The translations under genes were made by a program, and so were the position numbers. The notes below the pieces were generated by a model. The model did not search any database. It had not been told where the DNA came from and saw only the letters and a list, made by a program, of their open reading frames with translations. From the NCBI RefSeq assembly GCF_000020605.1, contig NC_012781.1:3287501-3351500 (forward strand): DNA of 64,000 nt. The letters run 5' to 3'. This DNA comes from Agathobacter rectalis ATCC 33656 (GTDB taxonomy: Bacteria; Bacillota; Clostridia; Lachnospirales; Lachnospiraceae). Below are positions 42,101 through 54,500 of the stretch, one piece after another; the stretch's first letter is position 1; each line of letters opens with the position of its first letter.

Positions 42101-45100
42101 ATTCACCATTGACCTCAGAGTATTTTACCTGTATTTCCTTCTGTGCAAGATACCACGGGGTATGAAGCAGTTCCACCATAAAAGCCTGATAATCCGAAGG
42201 CTCAATCCATGTAGCTCCAACACGCACCTCAATCTCAGACGCTTCCAGATTTCTCGGCTGAACTGCCTCTAATGCACGGACATTCGGTGTAAATTCCGGA
42301 CGATTCTCTGCAAAGGTTCTCGCAGTATTTAATTTATCCCTGACATTTCCGGACAGATATTCATCTCCGCTTTCCCACTGGTCTGTCAGTGGATTCTTAA
42401 AGATAACTCCAACCAGTTCTTCTGTGATTTTCTCTTCGGTCTTTCCAGTCAGCTTTGCCATATAAGGAAGGTCTACCTTTGCCCTTTCGTTAAGAGACAA
42501 TGCAAGTGCTTCTGTGGCTGTCTCAACGCTTGTCACAGCGACCGCCTTTTTAATGGTTCGCTTAGTAAACATGTCCGCTTTTCGTTTCAGCGTTCCATCT
42601 TCATTCAAGTCTTCCAGTGAACACAGCAGACAATAAGAAGAGTCATCAGAAAATGCACGTTTGTTAGCATTACTTCCAATGACTCCATACTTTGCTGTGT
42701 AGGTATCATATACCTGATTCAGTTTCTCCTGCTGTTTCTGGATTTCTTCGTCTGCTACAAATTCCTCCATCTGCATGGCGATCAATTCACGAACAGTATC
42801 ACGGATTGCAACCATGCCTTTCACACGTTCTGCAGTGGCGGCAGGCATTTTCACCTGATTCATCAAAGAGTTGACACGGTAATATACCTGATCATCTACC
42901 ACCGTATAGCTGTAATTTCTGACATTCGGATCTGCCGGAATACTCTCTGGCATCTCATCCAGTTCTGTTTCCACATCTACTGCCGATACCATGCTTCCAT
43001 GAATGTTCTTGACCGCTTCTGCAAGCTGGAGTTCAAGGTCAGCACCTTCTATCGGCATACAGGTTGTTTCCATACCATATGGACCCGATACTTCTTTCAT
43101 CTCACCCAGAATCATTTCAGGATGGTCTGCAAAATACTGGTTGACTGTAATTCCATTGGTATCACTTCCAAGATTCACCCACTCCGGCATCTCTTTTGTC
43201 ATGCTGTCACGCTTCTGGAAAAACAAAATATCAGCACTGACTTCTGTTCCTGCATTTGCCTTAAAAGCTGTGTTGGGCAGTCGGATTGCTCCCAACAGAT
43301 CTGCCCTCTCTGCCAGATATTTTCGAACTTCTGGTGATGCCTTGTCCATAGTTCCCTTTGTTGTGATCAGAGCAGCCACACCACCTGGACGTAACTGATC
43401 TATCGTTTTGGCAAGAAAGTAATCATGAATCATGAAATTGAAGCGATCATACTGACGGTCATTGACCTTGTATGCACCAAATGGCACATTTCCGATTGTC
43501 ACGTCAAAGAAATCATTGGGATAATCTGTCTTCTCAAAACCTTTGATCTGAATATTGGCATCAGGATAGAGCAGCTTTGCAATTCTGCCGCTGATGCTGT
43601 CCAATTCCACACCATAAAGTTTGGACTGGTTTAGATTCTCCGGAAGCATTCCAAAAAAGTTCCCGACTCCCATAGATGGCTCCAGGATATTTCCCTTTGT
43701 AAATCCCAGATTCTCCAACACCTGATACATACTGTCAATCACAATCGGCTGTGTATAATGAGCATTTAAGGTGGAAGCTCTGGCTGCCGCATATTCCTCT
43801 GGTGTAAGAACCGTCTTTAATTCCAGATATTCTGTCTCCCATGCAGCTTTTGTTTCATCAAATGCATCTGCAAGACCTCCCCAGCCAACGTATCGGGATA
43901 AGATTTCCTGTTCCTCTGGTGTCGCATTACGGTTCTCATCCTCACATTTCTTTAACAGCTGGATAGCCATGATATTGGCACGGAACTTTTCTTTTGCTGT
44001 CCCCTGCCCAAGCTCATCATCTGTGATGCGGAAGTTCGTTGCTGGAATCGGTTCTGATATTCCGTTAATCTCTTCCAAAGATTCTTTTTCTTCCGATACC
44101 TCAACTTCTCCAGATAATTCTTTTTCTTTTTTATCATAATCTGTCCACACACGATTAGAAATAGCAGTGAAATACGAGGACTCTTCCTCCATTATTTCTT
44201 CCCTGATTTCCCGTAATTTATCTAGGGTATCCGCATTTACTGTTTTGTTGTGATAATGATAATAAAGTACTTCTTGTCCAAGTTTTACATCCAGACGTTC
44301 CAATTCTTGTGTTGACATTCGATTCCAAATATCATCTTTTTCCGTATGAATCGTGAAACCTTCTCCATCATCATGATATTCTAATGTGTATTGAAGTTGA
44401 TTCTCTTCTCCCTTAACTTTGCAATCAAAATCATGAATTGTTGTTCTGGTACCAGACATATATTCTGAATCAACTAATTGCAAATCAGTTATATCTTCAG
44501 CGGTTAAAGTATCCTGCTCCTGTTGTTCTCCTAACATCTGCTGTGCTTCTTCCAAGTCTGCCAGTTTTTGTGCTTCCTGTCGCTCTTCGTACTTTTCCAT
44601 TTCCTCCGATGACAAATAATCATCTGTGCGGATTAACTGGCGGACACGTTCTGCAACCTTATTCCACTTTAATAGAACTTCTACTTCTGGATTGCCAATT
44701 TTTCCTTTTGCAAGTTTTAATCCTTTTGCATCATGTGATGCGTCGGAAGCACCTGCTCCTGGTATTCCGGGTGAAGAACCACCTGTTCCATATTCATTTT
44801 TCAGGAACTCAGCTGCATCTTTCATATCATAATGTTCCATGAAATATTCGTAAATCCGGTTACGTCCTCCGGCAGTAATGCCACCTCTTCTTAACACTGC
44901 ATCAATTTCATCCTGTGTGATAAAGGAAAGCCCTAGACGTTCTACTTTAAATTGTTGATCCACCCAGGAGAAATCTCTCTGAAGGTCACGAAAACGCTGA
45001 GAATATACTGGATTGTGCTGAATTTCCCAACGATGATAATTACTCGGATTTTCATTCATATCCGCTTGTAACCATTCAAACTGCTGATAGATTTCTTTTT

Positions 45101-46868
45101 TTCCTTCTGGATCTGTCCAAGCGTTCCGAATGGTATCCTGCCAATCCGTATAAGACCGGTATTCTTCCGTATTTCTATTTGTATCTCGGAAATGAAGTGC
45201 CAGAAGATCTGTCATTTCTTTCTGTTCCTGCTCGATAGCATTATTGGAGATAAGATTATCAACGTAATTTCCCTCCTCATACATATCCCGGATCCTGTCA
45301 GCAGCTTCTTCCCACGTAACGATACGGTCAAAGTTTCTTCTTGCAGAGTCACCTCGCCGGATACGGATACCATCGTTGTCGTACCAGATACTGATTTTCT
45401 GATTATCTATGGTAAATCCTTTTCCTCCGGTGCCATATTCATCTTTCAGGAAGCTTTGCATTTCTTCATTGTCCAGACCTTCGATCAATCTTGCAGTAAT
45501 ATGAAACAGTGTATTTTTCTGCCCACTACCTGTGCGAAGGATATGATCGACTACTTCATCGGAAATAAGAAAAGCGGCCGGCTGTTCTAATGCAGCTGCC
45601 GCTTTCCTTATTTCTCCAAACTGTTCCTCTTCTGTTGGGAACAGGCTTAACTGTAAATAATCTCCTGGATCACCAGTTCCTCTGCCTGTGCTTTGATCTG
45701 GTTCATGTGTCTGGTCCATGCCATTGTGTCTGCCATCTTGTCTGGTGCCGGATCTTTCTCTAGAAGTTCGTTCATCAGGTTGTCTACTCTCTGTCTTGCC
45801 TGACTGTCGATCTCCATCAGATGACTGTCCAGACGGTTCTGCAGTGTCAGAATGTTGAACCTGGCTACCTTGTAATTTCTCAGATACTCTTTCCTCATCA
45901 TTCCGTACTTCCCGATTGTTCCTCTTGTCTCTTCCAGGCTGATATCTGGAATCTGATACTCTCCGTTCTGGCTGTAAGTGATCTCTCTCATGCTCTGTTT
46001 CCTCCTTATTTTTTTCTCTATCTTCTGTGTTCTTTGTTTCACTTTCACGAATTAACGTGTTAAATTTATTATAAGCTACTTTCTTTTCTTTTGCAACCGT
46101 TTTCAGATCTTTTTCCAGATCATCCAATACATATCGTCCAATCTGCATCAATACCGGTCTGCTGATCTCATTCACAGAACTTCCAAGATGTCCCATAACC
46201 TTTAACTGGTTAAAATCCGTAATATGCCGAAAATCCTCTGCATCCAGATATTCCTGTACATCCAGTCCACATCGGTTCAGTAATACATACCAGACACTGT
46301 TTGTCATCAATTCCCGGAACTCCACTTTCTGATTCTGCTCGTCCAAATCTTCCAGAAAAGTACCTGATACATCCATTTGCAATTCATCGAAAGCATCCGG
46401 TAGCCAGGCCTGCACACTTTCTTCTGCCGCCTGGTGAAGAACCTCTGGCAAGCCTCCCTCTGTTGTTTCCAGTGCAAGCTGTTCCTGCAGATAATCTGCC
46501 ACCAGTTGTTCTCCTTCCGGATTAAGGTTCCATAACTGTGGATCTCTGCCAAGATTTTTTACCTTATAAGTATCCTGCACATCAAAAACATATCGTAACT
46601 TCGTTTTTGGTCCGGATGTGTTATCTATCAGGGCAATTCCTTTGGAACCCTTTTTAATCCATCGGTACATCTTCTGGTTCCAGATTTCCATGGAAGCCAC
46701 CGCTGTTGCTCCCGGACGCTGTGCATAGATCAAGAGCTGTTCCGGAAAAGTGTACCGGTACAGCCTGGATGCAGTATTTAGAAAACGTATCCACTCCTGC
46801 GGATTAGCGGAAACGTCCTTTGCCACTTCCTCCGTCAGCTGCTCCATTGCATATAATTTATTTGCCAT
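39186..46868 (-). CDS. Giant methylase/SNF2-like helicase of the ICE
   Basis: The 2560-residue protein combines an N-terminal ArdC-like region ([40 protein letters not shown]), an Arg/Asp/Gln-rich linker (~290-400), an N6-adenine methylase-like domain ([14 protein letters not shown] near residue 1059, [13 protein letters not shown] near 1126, replacing NPPY) and a superfamily-2 helicase (VGAGKT near 1733, VDEAHSYKN near 1896, [11 protein letters not shown] near 2225). A QLSLF peptide at 406-410 matches the sliding-clamp-binding consensus. Such proteins are common in ICEs and may process or protect incoming DNA. Its C-terminus carries the basic [12 protein letters not shown] motif shared with nearby proteins. 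Start ATG 46868 has GGGAG upstream. Confidence 0.9.
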   Translation of the reverse strand: MANKLYAMEQLTEEVAKDVSANPQEWIRFLNTASRLYRYTFPEQLLIYAQRPGATAVASMEIWNQKMYRWIKKGSKGIALIDNTSGPKTKLRYVFDVQDTYKVKNLGRDPQLWNLNPEGEQLVADYLQEQLALETTEGGLPEVLHQAAEESVQAWLPDAFDELQMDVSGTFLEDLDEQNQKVEFRELMTNSVWYVLLNRCGLDVQEYLDAEDFRHITDFNQLKVMGHLGSSVNEISRPVLMQIGRYVLDDLEKDLKTVAKEKKVAYNKFNTLIRESETKNTEDREKNKEETEHERDHLQPERRVSDSRYQPGRDKRNNREVRNDEERVSEKLQGSQVQHSDTAEPSGQSSDGDRQSGKTESRQPDERTSRERSGTRQDGRHNGMDQTHEPDQSTGRGTGDPGDYLQLSLFPTEEEQFGEIRKAAAALEQPAAFLISDEVVDHILRTGSGQKNTLFHITARLIEGLDNEEMQSFLKDEYGTGGKGFTIDNQKISIWYDNDGIRIRRGDSARRNFDRIVTWEEAADRIRDMYEEGNYVDNLISNNAIEQEQKEMTDLLALHFRDTNRNTEEYRSYTDWQDTIRNAWTDPEGKKEIYQQFEWLQADMNENPSNYHRWEIQHNPVYSQRFRDLQRDFSWVDQQFKVERLGLSFITQDEIDAVLRRGGITAGGRNRIYEYFMEHYDMKDAAEFLKNEYGTGGSSPGIPGAGASDASHDAKGLKLAKGKIGNPEVEVLLKWNKVAERVRQLIRTDDYLSSEEMEKYEERQEAQKLADLEEAQQMLGEQQEQDTLTAEDITDLQLVDSEYMSGTRTTIHDFDCKVKGEENQLQYTLEYHDDGEGFTIHTEKDDIWNRMSTQELERLDVKLGQEVLYYHYHNKTVNADTLDKLREIREEIMEEESSYFTAISNRVWTDYDKKEKELSGEVEVSEEKESLEEINGISEPIPATNFRITDDELGQGTAKEKFRANIMAIQLLKKCEDENRNATPEEQEILSRYVGWGGLADAFDETKAAWETEYLELKTVLTPEEYAAARASTLNAHYTQPIVIDSMYQVLENLGFTKGNILEPSMGVGNFFGMLPENLNQSKLYGVELDSISGRIAKLLYPDANIQIKGFEKTDYPNDFFDVTIGNVPFGAYKVNDRQYDRFNFMIHDYFLAKTIDQLRPGGVAALITTKGTMDKASPEVRKYLAERADLLGAIRLPNTAFKANAGTEVSADILFFQKRDSMTKEMPEWVNLGSDTNGITVNQYFADHPEMILGEMKEVSGPYGMETTCMPIEGADLELQLAEAVKNIHGSMVSAVDVETELDEMPESIPADPNVRNYSYTVVDDQVYYRVNSLMNQVKMPAATAERVKGMVAIRDTVRELIAMQMEEFVADEEIQKQQEKLNQVYDTYTAKYGVIGSNANKRAFSDDSSYCLLCSLEDLNEDGTLKRKADMFTKRTIKKAVAVTSVETATEALALSLNERAKVDLPYMAKLTGKTEEKITEELVGVIFKNPLTDQWESGDEYLSGNVRDKLNTARTFAENRPEFTPNVRALEAVQPRNLEASEIEVRVGATWIEPSDYQAFMVELLHTPWYLAQKEIQVKYSEVNGEWRITGKNADSPRNAFAYATYGTERANAYKILEDTLNLKDVRIYDKSVNENGDEIRVLNKKETMLASQKQDAMKAAFKDWIFKDQQRRERLVKVYNERFNSIRPREYDGSHLTFPGMNPEIELRPHQKNAVAHQLYGENVLLAHVVGAGKTYEMVAAAMESKRLGLSQKNLFVVPNHLTEQWGAEFLQLYPGANILVATKKDFEPANRKKFCARIAMGNYDAIIIGHSQFERIPISDERQEAMLRKQIDDLEMAIQSARYEQDGGRYTVKQIEKTRKTLQTRLEKLNQKEKKDQVVTFEELGVDHLYVDEAHSYKNAFLYTKMRNVAGIAQNEAQKSADMFNKCQYLDEITGGKGITFATGTPISNSMTELYVMQRYLQNSKLQNMGLGLFDSWASTFGEVVTSIELAPEGTGYRAKSRFARFYNIPELMNMFKEIADIKTSDQLKLPVPEAEYETVVLKPTEQQKEIVESLGERAEVVRNGGVDAAVDNMLKITNDGRKLALDQRLVNELLPDNPESKISVCAEKSYEIWKDTAAQKSAQLIFCDLSTPKGDGSFNVYDDLKRKLMEKGVPEKEIAFIHDANTEAKKTELFGKVKSGQVRFLIGSTAKMGAGTNVQDRLIALHHLDIGWKPSDLEQREGRIIRQGNHNKKVHIFRYVTESTFDSYMWQLIENKQKFISQIMTSKAPVRSCEDVDEAALSYAEVKALATGNPAVKEKMALDVDVAKLKLLKANHMNNQYRLEDDIARNFPQQIAKLTEIIDSYKADIAHFSEYKITDPEQFSMEISGKVFTEKKEAGAALLAVCKEIKSVDAAMDIGSYQGFNMRIQFDSWSKEFILSVKHESVAKVRLGADALGNITRINNLLESYPEKLAEAEQRLETVQEQMTNAKEEVGKPFPKEEELNQKLERLSELNALLNMDEREDTETEQSESKEKEERPARGSIHEKLQIYKEKSQRESETGKETRKRDFGLE

Positions 46869-46871
46869 CTG

Positions 46872-47180
46872 TTACTCCCTTTCTTCTTCCCACTTTTCTT
46901 CTACAACATCGGCAATCCGTTCCATTGCCCTTGTCACGGAAGGAAAGCTACTGCTATTATTTGCTTTTCCAATCTGATCAACAAGAAATTCCGGCATATC
47001 TGCAAGTGCTCCGGCAATCATAGCCTTTACCCTGATATCCTCCAGCATAAGAAGTTCTTTCACACCAAACTCTTCGCCAAATACATCCTGATATCTCCGT
47101 AAATCATCCAAAAGATATTCCGGTTTTAAATCTCTATCAATTTCCCTCCTTTTGTCTTCACCATATAAACACCAATCCAT
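46872..47180 (-). CDS. Small ICE protein of unknown function
   Basis: This protein of about 102 residues contains MDWCLYGEDKRREIDRDLKP, EYLLDDLRRYQDVFGEEFGV, LLMLEDIRVKAMIAGALADM and SSFPSVTRAMERIADVVEEK. ATG 47180 is chosen because GGAGGAG lies just before it; the reading frame extends upstream into the DUF5688 gene without a site. It lies 3 bp before the giant helicase gene and is certainly co-transcribed with it. An intrinsic terminator-like hairpin precedes it. Similar small acidic proteins occur before the helicase gene in related elements; no function is known to me. Confidence 0.75.
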   Translation of the reverse strand: MDWCLYGEDKRREIDRDLKPEYLLDDLRRYQDVFGEEFGVKELLMLEDIRVKAMIAGALADMPEFLVDQIGKANNSSSFPSVTRAMERIADVVEEKWEEERE

Positions 47181-47201
47181 ATTCTTTTCTCCTCCAACTT
47201 C

Positions 47202-47232
47202 AAAAAATTGGGGACTGCTCTGCACAGTCCCC
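47202..47232 (-). terminator. Intrinsic terminator inside the transfer operon
   Basis: GGGGACTG (47210-47217) and CAGTCCCC (47225-47232) form a perfect 8-bp stem, followed on the minus strand by AATTTTTTT (47201-47209). It lies between the DUF5688 gene and the small gene at 46872. Its strength suggests most transcripts end here unless antiterminated. Confidence 0.8.
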
Positions 47233-47256
47233 ATAAGCCATCGTTTTCTTTTCACT

Positions 47257-48345
47257 TTATAATGCTGTAGCAAGATCTCTCGCCTTACTCTTTGGGATTG
47301 TATCCGTCCCTTTTGCCTTGATTTCTGCCTTAGCTTTCTCCAATCTTCCATGGATTCCACCTTTTACTTCCGCTTTTTCGGCTACTTTTTCTTTCTCCAG
47401 ACGTGCTTCCCTGCGCTCAGCATTTTCCAATACTGCGGTCTTTTTGTCACAGAACTGAACCTTATCAGAAAGCTGTTCCTGTCTTTCCACTTGTGTCTCA
47501 TTGACTTCCTGTACCATCGCATTTAATTCTGGAACCTGTAAAATACCGTTATCCGGGAGAATCAGCACTTCATGAACGGAAGATGGGATGACAAAGTAAT
47601 CACTTCCCAGGCATTCCCCAATCTGTTTTCGAATATCTTCCTGCAGTAACAGGGAAGCTCCATTCATCTTAGATTCATTGGTAAGGCAGAACATTGGATT
47701 CTCCACAGTTTCCATATCCAGTTTTTCATTCAAAAGATTCTTCGGTGTTCCTCCAAAAATCATAGATTCGATAATCTGTGTCATATCCACCAGTTGCACG
47801 CCTCTGTTCTTATCTGCCATCATCGCATCTGCCTGAATCTGTTCGACAGATACTCCCCATTCGTTCATCAGAGAAACAGTTACTGGAATACTGCTGATTC
47901 CCTCTCCATTTTCCTCCAGATTTACTGCATAATAAGCTGCAAAATCTCCGTGTTCTGTGACTACTTTGTCTGCCAAACGATCGGTATTCCATTCTTTGTC
48001 ACAAATTCTCATCTGTAATTTGTCCTTCATCTTTTCATAATCAAGAATATCCGGAACTCCCATATCAAAAAATTCTGCTTTACCCTGTGCTTCAATACGC
48101 ATATCAGCTACATCCCCAACACAAGAATCTACATCTTTCCCATTGATATATTCCTGGTAGAGGGAATCCAGATAGACTGTCGGTACGATTCTCTGATTCC
48201 CATTTGGAATTGTAATGCCAGTAAGCTTCAGTCCATTGTTTTTTTCTACTTCCTGAAGTTTAATTTCTGCGTCCCTGTAAGACTCTGGCAGATACTCCTT
48301 TACATTGTCTTTGACATATTCATAAAATTCTTTTCTGTTCATCAT
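47257..48345 (-). CDS. DUF5688 family ICE protein
   Basis: This 362-residue protein has the family's LTGITIPNGNQRIVPTVYLD, YINGKDVDSCVGDVADMRIE and the YAVNLEENGEGISSIPVTVS stretches, followed by SVHEVLILPDNGILQVPELN. The C-terminal 60 residues are charged and helical with KGGIHGRLEKAKAEIKAKG, related to the tails of the helicase and YodL proteins. It is predicted cytoplasmic. The shared tail motif suggests these proteins dock on the same partner. It starts 6 bp after a 46-residue basic protein gene and ends before a strong terminator. Confidence 0.85.
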   Translation of the reverse strand: MMNRKEFYEYVKDNVKEYLPESYRDAEIKLQEVEKNNGLKLTGITIPNGNQRIVPTVYLDSLYQEYINGKDVDSCVGDVADMRIEAQGKAEFFDMGVPDILDYEKMKDKLQMRICDKEWNTDRLADKVVTEHGDFAAYYAVNLEENGEGISSIPVTVSLMNEWGVSVEQIQADAMMADKNRGVQLVDMTQIIESMIFGGTPKNLLNEKLDMETVENPMFCLTNESKMNGASLLLQEDIRKQIGECLGSDYFVIPSSVHEVLILPDNGILQVPELNAMVQEVNETQVERQEQLSDKVQFCDKKTAVLENAERREARLEKEKVAEKAEVKGGIHGRLEKAKAEIKAKGTDTIPKSKARDLATAL

Positions 48346-48351
48346 ACGCTT

Positions 48352-48492
48352 TTACCCCTTTCTGATCATGTGATGGTTCATTCTTTTTCTGTTGACCATC
48401 TGCTCAGCTTTCTTCTGATAAGCCATCATTCTCTTTACTGTTTTCTCCTGGTTTTTTCGTGCTTCCTGTCTTTTTTCCATTGCTTTCATCAT
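48352..48492 (-). CDS. 46-residue basic protein
   Basis: A short frame encodes MMKAMEKRQEARKNQEKTVK followed by a lysine/methionine-rich helix and ends with HHMIRKG. The start has a weak GGAAC site, and the gene is tightly spaced (6 bp) before the DUF5688 gene. The composition fits a small nucleic-acid- or membrane-surface-binding peptide. It is too short for family assignment, but the spacing supports translation. Confidence 0.5.
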   Translation of the reverse strand: MMKAMEKRQEARKNQEKTVKRMMAYQKKAEQMVNRKRMNHHMIRKG

Positions 48493-48530
48493 AGTTTTCT
48501 GTTCCTTTCTGTGATTTTTTGTATGAAAAA

Positions 48531-48553
48531 GGGAGCCTCACATAGAGGCTCCC
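48531..48553 (-). terminator. Intrinsic terminator of the Cna-B adhesin gene
   Basis: Perfect 9-bp arms GGGAGCCTC (48531-48539) and GAGGCTCCC (48545-48553) flank a 5-base loop. On the minus strand the stem runs into TTTTT. It lies 27 bp past the adhesin stop codon. Confidence 0.85.
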
Positions 48554-48579
48554 AATCATAACCGTTGGTTTTAGTTTCC

Positions 48580-51500
48580 TTATTTGGTTTTCCTTTTTCT
48601 ACTGATATAAAGTCCTGCCATACCTCCTGTGGAGATCACAAGAAGCAGGATCGGCAGCCAGATATTCGTGCTGTCACCTGTTTTCGGTGCATTTGATACC
48701 TTCGTCTCTTCATGGGACTGTGGTGTATCCGGTGTGTTCGGTGTTTCCGGAACTTCCGGTTTCTCATTTGTCAGATTAAAGGTAACTTCTACAACCGGTG
48801 TACTGTCATCTGCATAAGCAAATGTCACTTCATGCTTGGTCTGATCCAGCGTGTATCCGTCCAGTGTCTTTGTTTCCACCAGATAATACTTGATAGCGGT
48901 ATCATATTTGCCGTTCTTAAATGTGGCAATCTCATACAGCTTACTTTCTGCATGACCGGCAGCATCTGTCTTTAAGGTTTCCAGAACCTTTCCTTTGCTG
49001 TCACGGAGTTCAAATTCTACCCCTTTCAGCGGTTCTCCTGACGATTTATCTGCCTTATTGAGAATCACTTTTCCCTTGGCAGTATCATCTTTCATAGCTA
49101 CTTTCTGAATTTCTCCGGTATCCTTCACCTCAAATGTTACATCAGATGTCAGAAGATATCCTTTCGGTGCCTGCTCTTCACGTAAGGTATATTTACCGAT
49201 TGGAAGTTTTTCGATATAGTGTGCTTCCTCTGTGGAAGTCCAGCTCTCTACTACCTGATCGTCTTTGTCAAGAACCGTCAGTTTTGCACCTGGAATCTCC
49301 GTTTCTCCTGTGATATCCGTCTTACTGATCTGCACTTTTGTCACATCATCTTTCATCTCATGCTTCTGAACCTCTGCTGTATTCTCTACTGTGAAAGTAA
49401 TACTTTCTGCAGTGACATATCCATCTGCTGGTTTTGTCTCTGTCATGGTGTACTCCTTACCAACAACCAGTTCTTTGATCACATGGGATTCTTCCGTAGA
49501 AGTCCATTCATCTACTGTATTGCCATCTGAATCCGTTACTTTCAGGTGTGCACCTGGAAGTTCTTTTCCTGTTGTCAGGTCTGTTTTGGTCAGCTCCACT
49601 GTAGTTGGCTGATTCTCAAAAATAAAGTCGTAGCTTACTTCTGCCTGGTCTTCTCCGGCATATTCAAAGGTAAATTCCTGTACTTCATCTGTTGTAATAA
49701 ATCCGTCCGGCGCAAAGATTTCTTTCACATAGTATTTTCCATCTACTGGAAGATCTGCCGTAAAAGTAATCTGTCCTTTTTCATCCGTTACTCGCTGCTC
49801 AATCAGACTGTCTTTCTCAAGGAGTACCTCGCCCTTTGCATTTTTGATATTTTCACTGGTATAAAGACCGAAGACACCACCTGCAAGGACACGTTCTGTA
49901 TCTTTTTCTTTCTTCAGAACCGTAACCTTTACTTTCTGACGGGCATTCTGCCATTTCTCATCATAAGTGATGACTGGTGTGTCCTGATCACGGTAGGAAA
50001 GGTCAACATATCTCGGCTCTTTGTCCAGCACATAACCATGGGCTGTTTTTACTTCCTTCACATAGTATTTTCCAGCCGGGAGATCTCCCATCTGTGCAAT
50101 ACCATTGGAATCTGTGGTAATGGTTCCCACTTTTTCATCGGTTTTGAAATAATCTTCACTGACACCATCTGCCGCTTTGATATCTTCCGCAGCAAATACA
50201 TCGAACGTCACATCTGTAAGGCTTCCGGTTACATACTCAAAAAGATGCTCCACGGTACCTTTTACATGATCCAAAAGTGTTACCTTATCCAAAAACTCTC
50301 CATTTTTGTTGATGATCAGAAGTCCTGTCGGTACTTCATCTTTCATCTCTACTTTCTGAATCTCTGCGGTATCTTCCAGAGTGAACTTCACATCCGTTGC
50401 TTTCAGATATCCATAAGGTGCCATTTCCTCACGAAGAGTGTATTCCTCTCCAACTGTCAGGCGTTTGATCACATGTGGCTGATCTTTTACAGACGTCCAC
50501 TGATCCACAACATTTCCTTCTTTATCAAGAACGGTGAGTTTTGCCCCATCCAGCTCCACACCTGTTGTTACATCAGATTTCGTGATTTCTACTGTTGTCA
50601 GCTGGTTCTTTTTCACAGTTTTCAGTTTTACTGTCTTCACATCCTGTCCCTGGTAAGAAGCATCCAGATTCAGAACTTCATCAGAGGATACAAATCCCGC
50701 CGGTGCTTTTAACTCCTTCACATAATACTGTCCAAGTGGCAGATCCAGCGTACATGCTGCAAGTCCATCGTTATCAGAAGTCATTTCCTGTAAGAGTGTG
50801 TCTGCTTTCACGATCACTTTTCCATCCGCCTTAATATCCGCTTTGTTAAAGATACCAAAGACAGCTCCAGCTACGGTTGCACCATTTTCTGCATCCTGTT
50901 TTTCTACCTGGATTGTAACTTTCTGTCGGTCATCGCCAACAGTCACTTCCTGTTCGATCACAGGTGTATCCTGATTGGCATAGACAAATGCGACTTCTGA
51001 TCTGTCATGGTTCAGTACGAATCCTTCCGGTGCAGTCTTTTCTACTACATAGTAAGAACCAAGCGGCAGATTCTCTGCAACTGCTTTTCCGTTTTCTCCA
51101 GTCTTTACCGTTGTTACCAGTGCATCTTTTGCATAGATCAGCTGTCTGTTTCCGTTTTCATCTTTCTGATAATCCGGTGTATAGATATTTTCAGCTGCAT
51201 AGACATTAAATTCCGCACCCTTCAGGTATCTTTCTTCATAAACAAAATCCTTTTTGAATCCGGTCAGCATTTCACCTTTTTTATAGATCGTCAGCTTTCC
51301 TTTTACCGGATGGTTCTCGTAATCTACCGTAATAATGGCATCTCCGCTCTCAGAATCCATCTGGTATGCTGTGTTTGCATCCACCGCAATCTCTACATAG
51401 TTCTTGTTGATTGTGTACCCTTCCGGTGCGTTGACTTCCTCAATGCGGTAATGTCCGATCTTCAGATTCTTCGGCATGATCAGATATCCCTGGCTGTCCG

Positions 51501-54500
51501 TAAAATAGGACTTATGGGTTGTTGTCACTGGGTAAGTTGTTACCTGTTCCACATACTTCTTGTTGTCCAAGTCGTACACTTTAAATTCTGTTCCTGCAAT
51601 CAGGACGGATTTCTTTGTTTCATCGTCTTTTTTCACGATTTTCAGTTTTGCCTTAAACTCTTCATCCAGAAGCACTCGCCAGATCTGTGGCTCATTTGGA
51701 TGATGCTCTGTGATATTCACTTCAAAATCATCGACTGGCTTGTAGTTGTGCGGTGTTGTTGTCTCACGCACGATATAGCTTCCAAATGGTAATGGAATAC
51801 TGCAGGCATACCCTTTTTCATCTGTGAAAATCTCAGTTGCTCCATTTTCTCCACTCACTACTGGTTTTGCAGAATCAAAATCATAACTTCCATCTGCTTT
51901 CTTTGTAAGGGAAGATTTCAGATAAACTGTAAATCCAGCTCCGGATAACAGATCTGCATCGGTCTTTCCATTGTTGGCTGCTTTAATGATCTGGAATGGC
52001 TGCTTGATGACCTGCTCACTGGAAGTGCACTCTCTTTTTACTTCTGATGTCATATCTCCTTCATAACTGCACGTAAGATCATGCTCTTCTGTATCTGCCA
52101 GGTATCCGGTCGGAGGTGTAATCTCTTTGATATAATATTTGCCAAGATACAAGCCATTTACAGAAGCCTGTCCTTTGTCATCTGTTGTAAGAGAAGCTAC
52201 CTGTTCTCCTGCTTTATAAATAGTTCCAGTTGCTCCGTCCGGATGCACGATATCTTCACGGGCATACAGACCATAAACTGCACCTTTCAGTGTGGCATCT
52301 CCCTGCGGTACTGCTTTTCCTGTTTCTTTATCAACTTTGAATAAATTGATCTTTGCTGTCACACGGTCATTGCTGAAGGTATGGGCAAATGATACGGTTG
52401 CTTCTTTATCATTGGTGTAAGAAAACTTGAACGTATACACATCTTCTGTATTTCTTACATAGCCTTCCGGTGCCTGATCTTCTTTTACAAAATAGGAATA
52501 TCCAATCGGAAGATCCGCTGTGAATTTTGCATTCCCATCTGCTCCAGTAGTTGCTTTCTCAATCAGTGTTCCTTTTTTCACAACAACGGTTCCGTCTGCA
52601 TTTCTAATATCATCGGATGCATACAGAGCAAAAATACCGCCATTCAGTGGTTTCTTGATGTCTTTATCCTGTTTTACTACGGAAACATCTGCTTTCTGTC
52701 TCTCGTTGTTAAAAGTCACATCTGCAAATACAACTTCTTTATTCTGTCCGGCATAGGTCAGAGTCACTGGCTTTTCTTCGCTGCCGTTATAGAAATTGTC
52801 CGGTGCTTTTGCTTCTTTTACCACATAGGTTCCAAGATGCAGGTTTTTCAGTGTGACAGAACCATTCTCACCTGTTGTCAGATTTTCTTTTACCAAGTCA
52901 CCTTTGCTGTACACTTTTGTGCCATAAGCAGTTACGATATCCGCTCCGGCATACACGTTATATACTGCATTTTTCTGTCTGCGGTTCTCATACTGGAATA
53001 CGGTTCCACTCTCACTGACTTCTGCACCGATAAGAACCTGACCTTCTTTGTAAATGGTAAGCTCTGCCAGCTGCTCCTTGTTTTCCACGGTCACAGCCGA
53101 GGTCTTACTTGCTACCAGTTTCACATTTGTTGCCGTTGCATTTACTACATATCCCTGTGGCGCTGTGATCTCTTTCAGATAAACGGTATCCTGTGTCTTG
53201 ATGATCGTAACAGAGGATTTTCCATTCTTATCTGTTGCCGGCATCTGAGTGATCAGCTTTGTACATGCCTCATCGCTGTATACACCGAATACTGCACCTG
53301 CAAGATTGACATCCGCTGTATCGTCTTTCTTTACGATTTCGATCGTAGCCTGTTCAATCCAAGACACTTTGAAATCAATATATTTTTCATCTGTCACACC
53401 TTCACCAAATACCAACGCAAGATCCTGCGTGTCAGATCCGGTGGTGATTTTATAAGCAGAGTAATCTTTTGTAATACTTCCCTTCATTGTAGAAGACCAG
53501 CTCTGTGCCACGTCACTCACCTGTGTCAGTGGTGCAGAAAGATAAAACTTTGTTCCTCCGCAAATTTCTACACTTGCACCAGCTTTACTTGTTGTGCCTG
53601 TGCTTAGATTATGAAGTTTCACACCAGACGGAAGCTTCATCGTAATTGTCTGTAGCTTATCTGCTTTGAATGTAATATCTTTGGTTCTCTGTGAATTGCC
53701 ATCCACATAAGCTTTTACATCTCCATCAGAAAATGACATTGCTACATCCGGTATTTCTGGCTGTGAAACACAATAATTATACAATTTCATTGCTAAATTC
53801 TTGGCTGTACTATTCGCTCCGGAAAAAGCGTCGCCACTTCCATTAGCATAAGAAGCCGCCAGATGAACAAGAATGAATTTTGCTCCAGCACTAAGATTTC
53901 CATAACCATTCTCTTCTGTAAAGAATCCTTCATCTCCTGCTGCCTTGGTTCCGTAATAACATACCTTAGCTAATGTTTTTCCATCTCCGACTTTACTAAT
54001 CGTGTAATTACCTGTTCCTGGTCCCGGTTTTGATGGCTGTACACAGTAAGCAGTCGCAGATACATTTCCAAACTGAACCGTATACTGATAGGTAAGATAA
54101 GAACCATAACCATAATCCGCATAACGATACAGAGTTCCTCTTGTAACAGATACTTTCTGTACACTTCTTGCACTTGTCTTTGCCATAAAAGTGACTGTTT
54201 CACCAGCTTCCATGGCGTATAAATCAATTCCTTCCTCTTCCGCCTGCTCCATTGCATCCGATACTGTAAGACCTGTTTCCGAATCCGTTGTATTTTCAGT
54301 ATCTTCTTCCATATCCGGTAATAGTTCGCTTGCCTGAGAATCAAATTCTTCTATCTCGCTTTCCGTCACTTCCTCTGTTGGAAGCAATTCCGAGTCTGCT
54401 TCTGAATTCTCCGTTTCCTCTGTCTGCTGTTCACTGCCAGCTGTTTCTGATTCGGTTACTGCTTCACTCCCTGCAGTTTCTGTCTGCACTTCTGTTTCTT

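Noticed and set aside
49546..50712. Long plus-strand open frame of 388 codons inside the adhesin gene
   Set aside because: It is antisense to repetitive Cna-B coding sequence, has no ribosome binding site, and its Cys/Phe/Ile-rich translation resembles no protein family.
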